Shown here piece by piece: positions 1 through 6,273 of a stretch of DNA of 13,708 nt. The DNA comes from Pseudobdellovibrio sp. (GTDB lineage Bacteria > Bdellovibrionota > Bdellovibrionia > Bdellovibrionales > Bdellovibrionaceae). Made by a program: the position numbers and the translations under genes. Under the pieces are notes generated by a model that worked only from the letters and a program-made list of their open reading frames with translations, ran no database searches and had not been told where the DNA came from. Position 1 is the first letter of the stretch, and each line of letters begins with the position of its first letter. The stretch spans positions 1 to 13,708 of the forward strand of contig JANWIU010000184.1 of NCBI GenBank assembly GCA_025449725.1, written 5' to 3'.

Positions 1-180
1 CGAAAGTCTGAGTTTGATGCTCTTTGTAAGCAGCGTTTCGGAGAAAACTTCAGATATAGCAGCGTAGTTGAACAACAAGAAGAGAGATCCACTTCTAACA
101 TTATCGTTGATTTGTTCGGTTTTGGGCAAAGACGGATCACTATCTACCCGTCCATTATTTGTCTACCTATACAAGACTGA
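1..180 (+). CDS. C-terminal end of a small Cys-containing protein, cut by the window edge
   Basis: Frame 1 is open from the first base to a TGA at 178-180 and gives 59 residues with no start in view. I recognise no named family. The fragment is real coding sequence rather than chance, because it aligns with the C-terminal end of the minus-strand protein at 199-606. Both have a basic/acidic lead-in, then a Cys, FG four residues later, a Tyr at Cys+10, a shared DLF motif, a Tyr 12 residues after that Asp, and a second Cys near the end. One two-residue gap on each side of DLF is needed. The two Cys could form a disulfide in an exported protein, as inferred for the paralogue. The stop lies 18 bases from the opposing gene's stop. 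Function unknown. Confidence 0.6.
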   Translation, partial: RKSEFDALCKQRFGENFRYSSVVEQQEERSTSNIIVDLFGFGQRRITIYPSIICLPIQD

Positions 181-198
181 GCTTAAATAACTTTTATT

Positions 199-606
199 CT
201 ATTCGGGCTTAAAACACTGAATATAAACTTCAACAATCAGCCGCTTCCACGAAAACAAATCTATCGGCAGATCTTCATTCATATATCCAATGGCGCGAGG
301 CTTAACCGAAAGTCCGTTATAAGAATAACCCGGGCCAAAGTGATTCTGACAGCGCTTATTTAAGTCTTTAGCACGTGAACTGAAGCTTCTTCTGTACTTT
401 TCAACAGCTGCCTTAGCCTCACTTAATTTTCTGAATTTGGTTTTTTCAAAACTTTTTGATTCCGTACGAATAGTAAACTTCTGAGCTCCGGTTTTAGGTT
501 CAGAATTTACTGCACTCATTAGCTTTGGTTGAGCCAATCCTGAAAGTGAATAAAAAAATAAAATAATTACTAGATACTTACGGTTCCCGGAAAAATGCCT
601 AAACAT
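199..606 (-). CDS. Small secreted protein of unknown function, paralogue of the left-edge fragment
   Basis: This encodes 135 residues from the ATG at 606-604. The open frame extends to 669, but the inner ATG places a typical signal peptide at the very N terminus: a basic start (MFRHFSGNRK), a hydrophobic core (YLVIILFFYSLSG) and a likely cut after LA at residues 24-25. This start also leaves only an 8-base overlap with the thioesterase stop, typical of translational coupling; no strong Shine-Dalgarno is visible. The mature protein is Lys/Arg/Ser-rich, with Cys86 and Cys131 that may pair in the periplasm. The C-terminal half matches the plus-strand fragment at 1-180. No known domain is recognised. 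It is the last gene of a minus-strand run luxR-thioesterase-this gene. Confidence 0.7.
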   Translation of the reverse strand: MFRHFSGNRKYLVIILFFYSLSGLAQPKLMSAVNSEPKTGAQKFTIRTESKSFEKTKFRKLSEAKAAVEKYRRSFSSRAKDLNKRCQNHFGPGYSYNGLSVKPRAIGYMNEDLPIDLFSWKRLIVEVYIQCFKPE

Positions 607-1081
607 TTCGGTTCGCAAGACGATGCTCCCGGCGTTTTTTAGCTGCTGAATACCGGCGTTTTTCTTCATCAGAAACTAATTCTAACTCAGGAACCGAGGT
701 TGGTTTTCCGTTACTGTCTAAAGCAACGAAAGTCATGTAAGCCGAGGCTGTGTGAAATAATTCCGAGGTCAGTGGATTTTCTGCTTCAACTTTTACTCCG
801 ACTTCCATTGAAGTACGGGATACAAAATTAACTGAGGCCTTTAAATTAACGACCCAGCCTTTTTTAACGGGAGCTATGAAATTGAGTTGATCCATGCTTG
901 CGGTAACGACCGCTTTGTTCGAGTGCCTTTGGGCTGCAATAGCAGCGGCAATATCGATCCAGGACATAATAGTACCGCCGAAGACGGTATCCAGTGCATT
1001 TGTATGTGAAGGTAAAACAAGTTGGGTCATCACAACTTGAGAGGAGCTTACTGGCTTACTCTTTAAATCGTGATGACCCAT
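599..1081 (-). CDS. Acyl-CoA thioesterase, hotdog fold (YciA/BACH-like)
   Basis: A 160-residue single-hotdog protein that should hydrolyse acyl-CoA thioesters to free acid and CoA in the cytoplasm. The diagnostic stretch is near residue 30: NALDTVFGG followed by IMSWIDIAAAIAAQRHS, matching the N-x2-G/D-x-V/I-FGG and W/M-D-x-(A/G)2 pattern of the acyl-CoA hydrolase family. The conserved Asp of SWID is expected to act in catalysis or helix capping. The charged tail EEKRRYSAAKKRREHR is also typical of these enzymes. The ATG at 1081-1079 is chosen over a TTG one codon upstream. The gene follows luxR by 28 bases and overlaps the secreted-protein gene downstream, so the three are probably cotranscribed. 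Substrate chain length cannot be read from sequence. Confidence 0.88.
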   Translation of the reverse strand: MGHHDLKSKPVSSSQVVMTQLVLPSHTNALDTVFGGTIMSWIDIAAAIAAQRHSNKAVVTASMDQLNFIAPVKKGWVVNLKASVNFVSRTSMEVGVKVEAENPLTSELFHTASAYMTFVALDSNGKPTSVPELELVSDEEKRRYSAAKKRREHRLANRNV

Positions 1082-1109
1082 CAATAATAACCTAGATTTT
1101 CAGTAACGA

Positions 1110-1475
1110 CTAAACGCCGATATCTGAATTACCGCGGCCGAAGTTACCAACACCCGGAAGAGTGATAGTAGCATTGCCAGCAGGCATTGTAGCAGCTTGT
1201 TGAGTGTTGTATGCAGTTGCTCCAGCAGGTTGTGCAACTTCAATACGTGCTTCACTCTCAACAAAACCAAGGTGAGGAAGGCACCATACAATCAATTGAG
1301 CGCGAGATTTCACGTTCATTTTTTTGTAGATGTTTGTTAAGTGAAACTTTACTGTCTTTTCAGTTACGAACAACTGATTAGCAACTTCCTTATTAGAAAG
1401 TCCCTTAGAAACCAGTTCTGCAACTTCAGCTTCACGATTAGAAAGGCCCTTTTGGATTAAAATGTCTCTGAGCAT
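1110..1475 (-). CDS. Stand-alone LuxR-type HTH transcriptional regulator
   Basis: A 121-residue protein made almost entirely of a LuxR/GerE helix-turn-helix (residues about 11-64): LSNREAEVAELVSKG, LSNKEVANQLFV, TEKTVKFHLTNIYKKM and the closing SRAQLIVW all match the family. There is no receiver or autoinducer domain in front of it, as in GerE-like single-domain regulators. After residue 72 comes a Gly/Ala/Thr/Asn-rich tail of about 50 residues with no recognised domain. The ATG at 1475-1473 is preceded by a strong AGGAGG-type Shine-Dalgarno. The upstream region holds a TATAAC -10 candidate and two dyad repeats that may be its own operators. It heads a probable operon with the thioesterase and the secreted protein. 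Targets and signal are unknown. Confidence 0.88.
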   Translation of the reverse strand: MLRDILIQKGLSNREAEVAELVSKGLSNKEVANQLFVTEKTVKFHLTNIYKKMNVKSRAQLIVWCLPHLGFVESEARIEVAQPAGATAYNTQQAATMPAGNATITLPGVGNFGRGNSDIGV

Positions 1476-1541
1476 CCTTGCTCCTCCTGCTTAATTGTTT
1501 TTCGTTATACTTTTTAGTGTTTTGTTAAGAACTCACCAGAC

Positions 1542-1556
1542 AATCCTTAGTCTAAG
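1542..1556. repeat. Dyad repeat copy 1 upstream of luxR (possible operator)
   Basis: AATCCTTAGTCTAAG; the inner CTTAG-T-CTAAG (1546-1556) is a perfect 5-base inverted repeat around one base. It sits just upstream of the weak -35 of luxR, centred about 54 bases before the predicted transcription start, where an activator would bind. A 15-base near copy lies at 1718-1732. Confidence 0.5.
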
Positions 1557-1717
1557 TGGGCATCCCCAACAGAACAACAACAACCTGTCTCTAAGTCTGA
1601 CAACACTTTCGTAGGAACGCAATACTTTTGACTGCATTTATTTTAAAAACTGGACCGAAATTAATATTTTTCAACTTTTTATCAGATTCAATCAGTTAGT
1701 TTTAACCGAAATAAACT

Positions 1718-1732
1718 AATCCTTGGTCTAAG
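1718..1732. repeat. Dyad repeat copy 2 upstream of luxR (possible operator)
   Basis: AATCCTTGGTCTAAG, differing from copy 1 by one base in 15, in the same orientation and 176 bases away. The inner dyad is CTTGG-T-CTAAG, with one mismatch. It lies just downstream of the stop of the preceding nucleotidyltransferase gene. Confidence 0.45.
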
Positions 1733-1745
1733 ATTTCCGCCTTGT

Positions 1746-2918
1746 TTATGCGTATTTTTTCTTCAAATAGTCTAGGGCGTCAACTTTAGTCCTGTAGATT
1801 TTACCTAGCTGTCCGACCCGTATTTTTCGGATTTCCTGAGAGATCAAATGCGCCGGCACCAGGTCTTTCATCTCTGCACCTGAGACGAGGCTTGCAGGAT
1901 TTTCGGCTCGTAGAGTTTCGACCAATTTAAGTAATTCAGCAGTCAAAATACCTGCCGAAACCAGCTCTTTGAAAGATTCATTCAGCTCTTCTGACTTCTC
2001 GACTTCAAAGGCGAGTTCTTCTGCCGACCACTTCCCTGCCTCGTTCGCAAGAAATCTTATGTTTCGGTATTTTTCTAACTCTTTCTTCGAAACTTTAAGG
2101 CGTGATTTCAAAATTTCCGAATAATCTTTCGGTGGATTTAATAAATAAAGGGCCATTGGGAGACTCAGATCATTTTTGAAAGAAAACTTTGTCCTTCGCA
2201 ACTCTGCATCTTTAAATACAAACGCCATGACTTCGCCAAAAAAAGAAATGGAAGCCACTGCCCCCCATGCCTGATGGGTTTCTATTTTCTTGAGCTCAGC
2301 CCAGATCCGCTCGCCGCTGACTTTGTCAACGTTGTCGAGCCCTTCTCTGGCAGCAGTTAGCGTGTCCGGATCGATTTCAAATCCTAACTGGATAGCAAAG
2401 CGCATGAGCCTAACGATTCTTAAATAGTCTTCTGAGAATCTGACCGTTGGATCACCCACACAACGAAGGCACTTTTGTTGAAGATCAAACACCCCGCCCA
2501 GATAATCGCGAACCTTTTCGGCCTGCACATCCCAAAAAAGCGAATTAATTGTAAAGTCCCGTCGAAGAGAGTCTTGAACCGGGGTTGAAGATCTCACCAT
2601 TGAGGGTCTTCGTCCGTCTCGGTAGTCTGCTTCTTCCCTGAATGTGGCCAAGTCGAGAGTGTCGCCGGAAGGTAAAGGGATTTTTAGGACACCAAAAGCC
2701 TCGCCGACCAATACGGCTTCCGGGAAGAGCTCTTTAAGAACTTCCGTGCTGGCATCAGTAACTAAATCAAAATCACTGATTTCTCTCCCCAACAAAAGAT
2801 CTCTCACAGCTCCGCCGGCCAGCCAGCAAACAAATTGATGAACTTTCAGCCTATCGCTGATCTTCAGCAATTCGGGATAAAGACGATGATTTTTAACAGA
2901 GGATGCCCTAGTATACAC
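1746..2918 (-). CDS. CCA-adding / poly(A) polymerase-type nucleotidyltransferase
   Basis: A class II tRNA nucleotidyltransferase-family enzyme; members add CCA, CC, A or poly(A) to RNA 3' ends in the cytoplasm. Counting from the GTG at 2918, the head domain shows LAGGAVRDLLLGR (GG at 35-36), the metal-binding D-x-D in SDFDL (Asp49, Asp51) and a further Asp in LDLATFREE (Asp89). RRDFTINSL (119-127) and the GDP...RFSEDYLRIVRLMRFA segment (155-175) follow, as in the family. The remainder is a divergent helical tail ending at about 390 residues, a normal length. The start is uncertain: no ATG lies upstream of the GG motif. TTG at 2945, GTG at 2918 and TTG at 2870 are possible, none with a good Shine-Dalgarno; 2918 avoids overlap with queG. 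CCA versus poly(A) specificity cannot be decided by eye. Confidence 0.9.
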   Translation of the reverse strand: MYTRASSVKNHRLYPELLKISDRLKVHQFVCWLAGGAVRDLLLGREISDFDLVTDASTEVLKELFPEAVLVGEAFGVLKIPLPSGDTLDLATFREEADYRDGRRPSMVRSSTPVQDSLRRDFTINSLFWDVQAEKVRDYLGGVFDLQQKCLRCVGDPTVRFSEDYLRIVRLMRFAIQLGFEIDPDTLTAAREGLDNVDKVSGERIWAELKKIETHQAWGAVASISFFGEVMAFVFKDAELRRTKFSFKNDLSLPMALYLLNPPKDYSEILKSRLKVSKKELEKYRNIRFLANEAGKWSAEELAFEVEKSEELNESFKELVSAGILTAELLKLVETLRAENPASLVSGAEMKDLVPAHLISQEIRKIRVGQLGKIYRTKVDALDYLKKKYA

Positions 2919-2927
2919 AAATTCAAT

Positions 2928-4016
2928 ATGGCTGATTTTTCGCAATCACTCAATAAATTCAATGGTTCGATTGAAAATAACCTGGAATTATTAAAGAATT
3001 CTTTCGGTTTAAATCAAGCGGCCATTGGCCCGTTACGGTCACCGCTGTCTATTGAATTTTATGAAAAGTGGCTGGTGCAAAATTACCATGGCACCATGTC
3101 CTACTTAAACGAACATTTAGTTTTTAAAAAAGATCTGAAGACTTTGCATCCACAAGTAACCTCTGTCATTAGTGTTGCTCAAAGCTATTTTCCTGCAGCT
3201 TCGCCCGCCGCGCTTAATGTACCGGCGCGCAGTGCACTGTATGCCCAAAACGATGACTACCACTTTTGGCTGAAAGAAAAACTCAAAAGCATAATTGCCG
3301 AACTTCAAAAAATTTATCCCGATGCCATTTTCCTTCCTTATGTTGATTCCGGGCCACTGCTTGAACGGGATCTGGGTTATCAAAACGGCTTGGGCTGGTT
3401 CGGTAAGAACACCTGCCTCATTCATCCTGATCACGGAAGCTTGTTTTTCTTAGCTGAAATTCTTACGGACCTAAAAGCGGACTCTACTATTGAACCGCTT
3501 CCTGATTTTTGTGGGAAGTGCACCAAGTGCATAGAAGTTTGCCCTACCGGCGCCATTATCGAACCGCGGGTGCTAAGGGCCGAACACTGCATTTCATATC
3601 TGACGATTGAGTCAAAAGACATTCCGGACATCTCATTACGAAAGAATATCGGCGACTGGTTTTTCGGTTGCGATCTATGCCAGACCGTTTGCCCATGGAA
3701 CGAAAAGGTGTTTCGCCAAAAGAAAATTGAAAAGTCTGACTTAACCTCTACAGAATTGACCTTGAACATTTCGCCGGAAAAGCGAAGCGACCTGATTGAG
3801 TACTTCCGCTTTTTATTAACAGAGTCCCACAAGAAAATTCAAAAAAAACATTTTGGCAGCCCCCTGCTTCGCGCCGGCGCAAAAGGTTTAAAGCGAAACG
3901 CCCTAATAGTCATTGCAAACAAAAATCTTTTTGAACTTAAAGCTGAGGTAAAGAATTTAAAGGATGAGGCCCTACAGGAACTGGCCGCATGGACCCTTCA
4001 GCAATTAGAAGAATAA
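2928..4016 (+). CDS. queG: Epoxyqueuosine reductase QueG
   Basis: A 362-residue cobalamin-dependent iron-sulfur enzyme that performs the last step of queuosine synthesis, reducing epoxyqueuosine to queuosine in tRNA. The N-terminal cobalamin-binding part has VDSGPLLERDLGYQNGLGWF, whose Asp140 matches the proposed general acid. Two 4Fe-4S clusters are indicated by C195-x2-C198-x2-C201-x3-C205-P and by C221 with GC248DLC251QTVC255PWN. The C-terminal part is HEAT-like (LLRAGAKGLKRNALIVIAN). The frame is open from an ATG at 2835, but the ATG at 2928 fits the family's usual N terminus and removes overlap with the diverging gene. It lacks a clear Shine-Dalgarno. Its end overlaps the opposing barrel gene by 12 bases. 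Confidence 0.95.
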   Translation: MADFSQSLNKFNGSIENNLELLKNSFGLNQAAIGPLRSPLSIEFYEKWLVQNYHGTMSYLNEHLVFKKDLKTLHPQVTSVISVAQSYFPAASPAALNVPARSALYAQNDDYHFWLKEKLKSIIAELQKIYPDAIFLPYVDSGPLLERDLGYQNGLGWFGKNTCLIHPDHGSLFFLAEILTDLKADSTIEPLPDFCGKCTKCIEVCPTGAIIEPRVLRAEHCISYLTIESKDIPDISLRKNIGDWFFGCDLCQTVCPWNEKVFRQKKIEKSDLTSTELTLNISPEKRSDLIEYFRFLLTESHKKIQKKHFGSPLLRAGAKGLKRNALIVIANKNLFELKAEVKNLKDEALQELAAWTLQQLEE

Positions 4017-4601
4017 GTATCCCACGGTCACAAACGGATATGTTTCCCGTCTGGTCCATGAGTCAAATCCGGCAATAGTCGAATTGGACTTAAATATTGT
4101 TTCACGAACAGAAAGATTCAGCCCTAAATACAAATTTGAGGTTGGGTTGATCGCAAAGCCTAAATCCAATTGAACGCCGGTACCGTCTTTGTAATCAGAA
4201 AAGGTGTCATTAAATTTATAGAATCCTCTGATGTTGAAACCGTTGTAACCGAAGTATCCAAGCCCGGCACCAACGGCACCTCCGGTAGACTGATCCGGTG
4301 ATAACTGACTGTCGCTTCTTCCGGAGTAAAGCAGCCCATAATACCAATGACTTTCTTCAATGTAGCCCAGTTTAAAATCGTAAATGGTAGTGCTACTTTG
4401 CCAAGTGTTGTTAACCGATGGTGTTGCCGCCGCTTCACTTAAGGAATAGTACAGTCCAAGATCGGCCAAGACTCCAGCAAAACCGTAAGTTCTCGAGATG
4501 GTTTTTGCCGGCCGCCCACTACTTGACTGTGAATGGGCCACACTCGTCAGAACTTGAATAACGAAGCCTAAGACAAAAATTGTTATTTTCGAGAATCGCA
4601 T
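4005..4601 (-). CDS. Small outer-membrane beta-barrel protein
   Basis: A 198-residue exported protein. Residues 1-24 form a signal peptide (MRFSKITIFVLGFVIQVLTS) with a probable cut after AHS. The rest alternates short amphipathic, aromatic-rich stretches with Gly/Ser/Asp/Asn turns (YYGLLYSGRSDS, GAGLGYFGYNGF, NIRGFYKF, LYLGLNLSV) and ends in YLFF. A terminal Phe is the usual barrel-assembly signal. This fits an 8-stranded OmpW/OmpA-like barrel, but no specific family is recognised and no cysteine is present. The ATG at 4601-4599 follows an AGAAG-like Shine-Dalgarno. A TATAGA -10 candidate lies at 4616-4621 with a weak -35 (TTAAGC, 4639-4644). The gene diverges from the exported-protein gene at 4749. 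Confidence 0.75.
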   Translation of the reverse strand: MRFSKITIFVLGFVIQVLTSVAHSQSSSGRPAKTISRTYGFAGVLADLGLYYSLSEAAATPSVNNTWQSSTTIYDFKLGYIEESHWYYGLLYSGRSDSQLSPDQSTGGAVGAGLGYFGYNGFNIRGFYKFNDTFSDYKDGTGVQLDLGFAINPTSNLYLGLNLSVRETIFKSNSTIAGFDSWTRRETYPFVTVGYLFF

Positions 4602-4713
4602 GTCTTCTATTTCATTCTATATCCTTTAAAATTCATATGCTTAACGCATCATTCCCTGGTTGCGCTTTTTTTGTGCATTGTATTTTTTCCAGAAGCTCTT
4701 TGGATACGGATTC

Positions 4714-4738
4714 GAGGGTCACATTAAAATTGACCCTC
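4714..4738. promoter_or_regulatory. 8-base inverted repeat just before the ribosome-binding site of the 4749 gene
   Basis: GAGGGTCA and TGACCCTC are perfect 8-base arms around a 9-base AT-rich centre. The right arm ends one base before the GGAG Shine-Dalgarno (4740-4743). It could be a protein operator or an RNA hairpin affecting initiation. No U-tract follows, so it is not an intrinsic terminator. Confidence 0.5.
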
Positions 4739-4748
4739 CGGAGTTATA

Positions 4749-5327
4749 GTGTATTTTTCACCGCATATGAAAAAAATCTTTTTTGCGCTAATGTTGTTTT
4801 TCTTCCAGACGGCGACTGCACTTCAATTCGATGGCGACATCGTCAAATTGGCAGGCAAAAACTATATTTTTGTAAAATCTGAAAATAAAAAATATCTTTT
4901 GTCGGGTGCTTCACCGATCGTGGCGATGTACCTGAACAAACTTAACGATGGCGACTTCGTTTCGATCGACGCAAATAAAACGGCGAACTTCACCGCGATG
5001 AATGTAAATTCCATTAACTACGTAGGTCTTCGCGATTTACTTGGTACTTGGACTGCCGACGACCAATTCTGTTACACTTTCAATACTCATACTGACTTCA
5101 GCATTTCAGCTCAGATCGGCAAAACCTGCTTGATCAACCAAAGAGATGATTACACCTACTTAATTAATCCAAACTCTCAGCAATGGGTAATGCTCGTAGC
5201 AGGCCAGTTCAGCAGTTATGTTGGTGATGTGGCGATTGTGGGTAAAAAGAATGTTGAGATCGATCTCTACAACTCTCAGACAGGTGCCATCCTTAGGCAT
5301 TTAAGTCTTAAGAAATTAAGTGAGTAA
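4749..5327 (+). CDS. Exported protein of unknown function
   Basis: A protein of 192 residues from the GTG at 4749, or 186 from the ATG at 4767. The GTG is preferred because GGAGTTATA sits directly before it, and the same GGAGTTAT block precedes two other starts in this window; the ATG has no Shine-Dalgarno. Either way a signal peptide follows (KKIFFALMLFFFQTATA) with a cut near ALQ. The mature part looks beta-rich (FDGDIVKLAGKNYIFVKS, KKYLLSGASPIVAMYLNKL, DGDFVSIDA) and has two cysteines (QFCYTF, KTCLIN) that could form a disulfide. I recognise no family. Its stop overlaps the ureohydrolase start by 8 bases, so it is probably the first gene of a three-gene operon. Confidence 0.75.
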   Translation: MYFSPHMKKIFFALMLFFFQTATALQFDGDIVKLAGKNYIFVKSENKKYLLSGASPIVAMYLNKLNDGDFVSIDANKTANFTAMNVNSINYVGLRDLLGTWTADDQFCYTFNTHTDFSISAQIGKTCLINQRDDYTYLINPNSQQWVMLVAGQFSSYVGDVAIVGKKNVEIDLYNSQTGAILRHLSLKKLSE

Positions 5328-6273
5328 ATTTTCTTCCGTTCCCCCATCTTTGTTTTTTACAAAGAATGATCCAAAAGATCTTAGGCTCGGTGACTTAGTT
5401 AAATCCAAAACTACTGAAGACCTTGTTGTTAATAATGCTTTTGCAATTCTGGGTTATTCTGACGATGAAGGCATTAGGCTGAACGGCGGCCGCATTGGCG
5501 CTGCCGAAGGCCCTCAAAAAATCCGTGAATTTCTTTATAAAATGACCCCTCCCTCAACTTCAGATTTGCCGGCCCTGGCTGACATGGGTGACATCTCGTT
5601 GGCTATACCGCTGGAGCAGCGGCACGAAGCTGTAAAGCAAGAAGTCTACAAGCTTCATCAAAAGCAACAGCGAGTGATTTCTCTCGGTGGTGGGCATGAC
5701 TACGGCTATGCTGACGGCGCTGCTTTTATTCAGCAGTACCAAAACTCTAAAAACAAACCTGTCATTTTAAACTTCGATGCTCATCTTGATGTTCGCCCGA
5801 CTGAAAAAGGCTTAAACAGCGGAACCCCGTTTTACCGCTTATTAACTGAATTTGCAGGTAAGTTCCTATTTGCTGAAATCGGGATTCAGCCTCAGTGCAA
5901 TTCTCCATATCAACGACAGTGGGCGGCCGTAAATGGTGCGGAAATTTTTGATCTTTCTGACATTCAAAAAGGTCAGGGCTTAGCTTCGCTTTGGAATCAC
6001 GACTTCTTCCGGAACCTAAACACAGAAACTCCTGTCTTTATCAGTTTTGATGTTGATGGAATTACTTCTTCTGAAGGTGGCGGATGCAGTCAGGCCTGGG
6101 CCACCGGCTTAGGAACACAAGACTTCCTTAATTTTTTCCATCAACTGAAAACACAATCTGATATCCGGGCGCTGGGAATTTACGAAGTCTCGCCTCCACT
6201 GGATACCGATAATAGAACTTCGAAGATCGCGGCACTGATTGCCTATAATTTTATAATGCAGGAAATGTTATGA
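5320..6273 (+). CDS. Ureohydrolase-family protein, probable formimidoylglutamase (HutG-like)
   Basis: A 317-residue member of the arginase/agmatinase/formimidoylglutamase superfamily, which are cytoplasmic di-manganese hydrolases. Metal ligands are visible: H126 in SLGGGHD, D153-A-H155-L-D157 in NFDAHLDVRP, and D244-V-D246 in SFDVDG. The N-terminal YSDDEGIRLNGGRIGAAEGP matches the formimidoylglutamase branch, whose members cleave N-formimidoyl-glutamate to glutamate and formamide in histidine breakdown. EVSPPLDTDNRTSKIAALIA supplies the family's late Glu/Asp motif. The segment after D246 (GITSSEGGGCSQAW) departs from the usual Pro-containing signature, so substrate and activity are less sure. 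The start is a GTG overlapping the upstream gene by 8 bases, and the stop overlaps the next gene as ATGA. No other hut gene is in view. Confidence 0.82.
   Translation: MSKFSSVPPSLFFTKNDPKDLRLGDLVKSKTTEDLVVNNAFAILGYSDDEGIRLNGGRIGAAEGPQKIREFLYKMTPPSTSDLPALADMGDISLAIPLEQRHEAVKQEVYKLHQKQQRVISLGGGHDYGYADGAAFIQQYQNSKNKPVILNFDAHLDVRPTEKGLNSGTPFYRLLTEFAGKFLFAEIGIQPQCNSPYQRQWAAVNGAEIFDLSDIQKGQGLASLWNHDFFRNLNTETPVFISFDVDGITSSEGGGCSQAWATGLGTQDFLNFFHQLKTQSDIRALGIYEVSPPLDTDNRTSKIAALIAYNFIMQEML

Larger units (their letters stand above)
1476..1745 (-). promoter_or_regulatory. luxR upstream region with -10 candidate
   Basis: This 270-base gene-free stretch lies between the stop of the nucleotidyltransferase gene and luxR. 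Read on the minus strand, TATAAC (1504-1509) is a good -10 candidate about 28 bases before the luxR ATG. The matching -35 (TTCTTA, 1526-1531, 16-base spacing) is weak, as expected of an activated promoter. Two dyad repeats are listed separately. No small-RNA gene, terminator or short ORF could be supported. Confidence 0.5.

Noticed and set aside
607..669. Upstream start (669) for the small secreted protein
   Set aside because: It would place 21 residues before the signal peptide and deepen the overlap with the thioesterase; the inner ATG at 606 gives a proper signal peptide.
1100..1291. Minus-strand open frame of 63 residues inside luxR
   Set aside because: It overlaps the luxR coding region in another frame, is Leu-rich low complexity and has no start signal.
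1561..1630. AAC/CAA-rich stretch upstream of luxR considered as a small RNA or microsatellite
   Set aside because: Only a few CAA units occur, with no hairpin, promoter or terminator around them.
2835..2927. Upstream ATGs (2835, 2886) for queG
   Set aside because: They add residues not found in the family and overlap the start of the diverging nucleotidyltransferase gene.
3117..3832. Two minus-strand open frames inside queG
   Set aside because: They are shadows of a strongly recognised plus-strand gene, with no family match or initiation signals.
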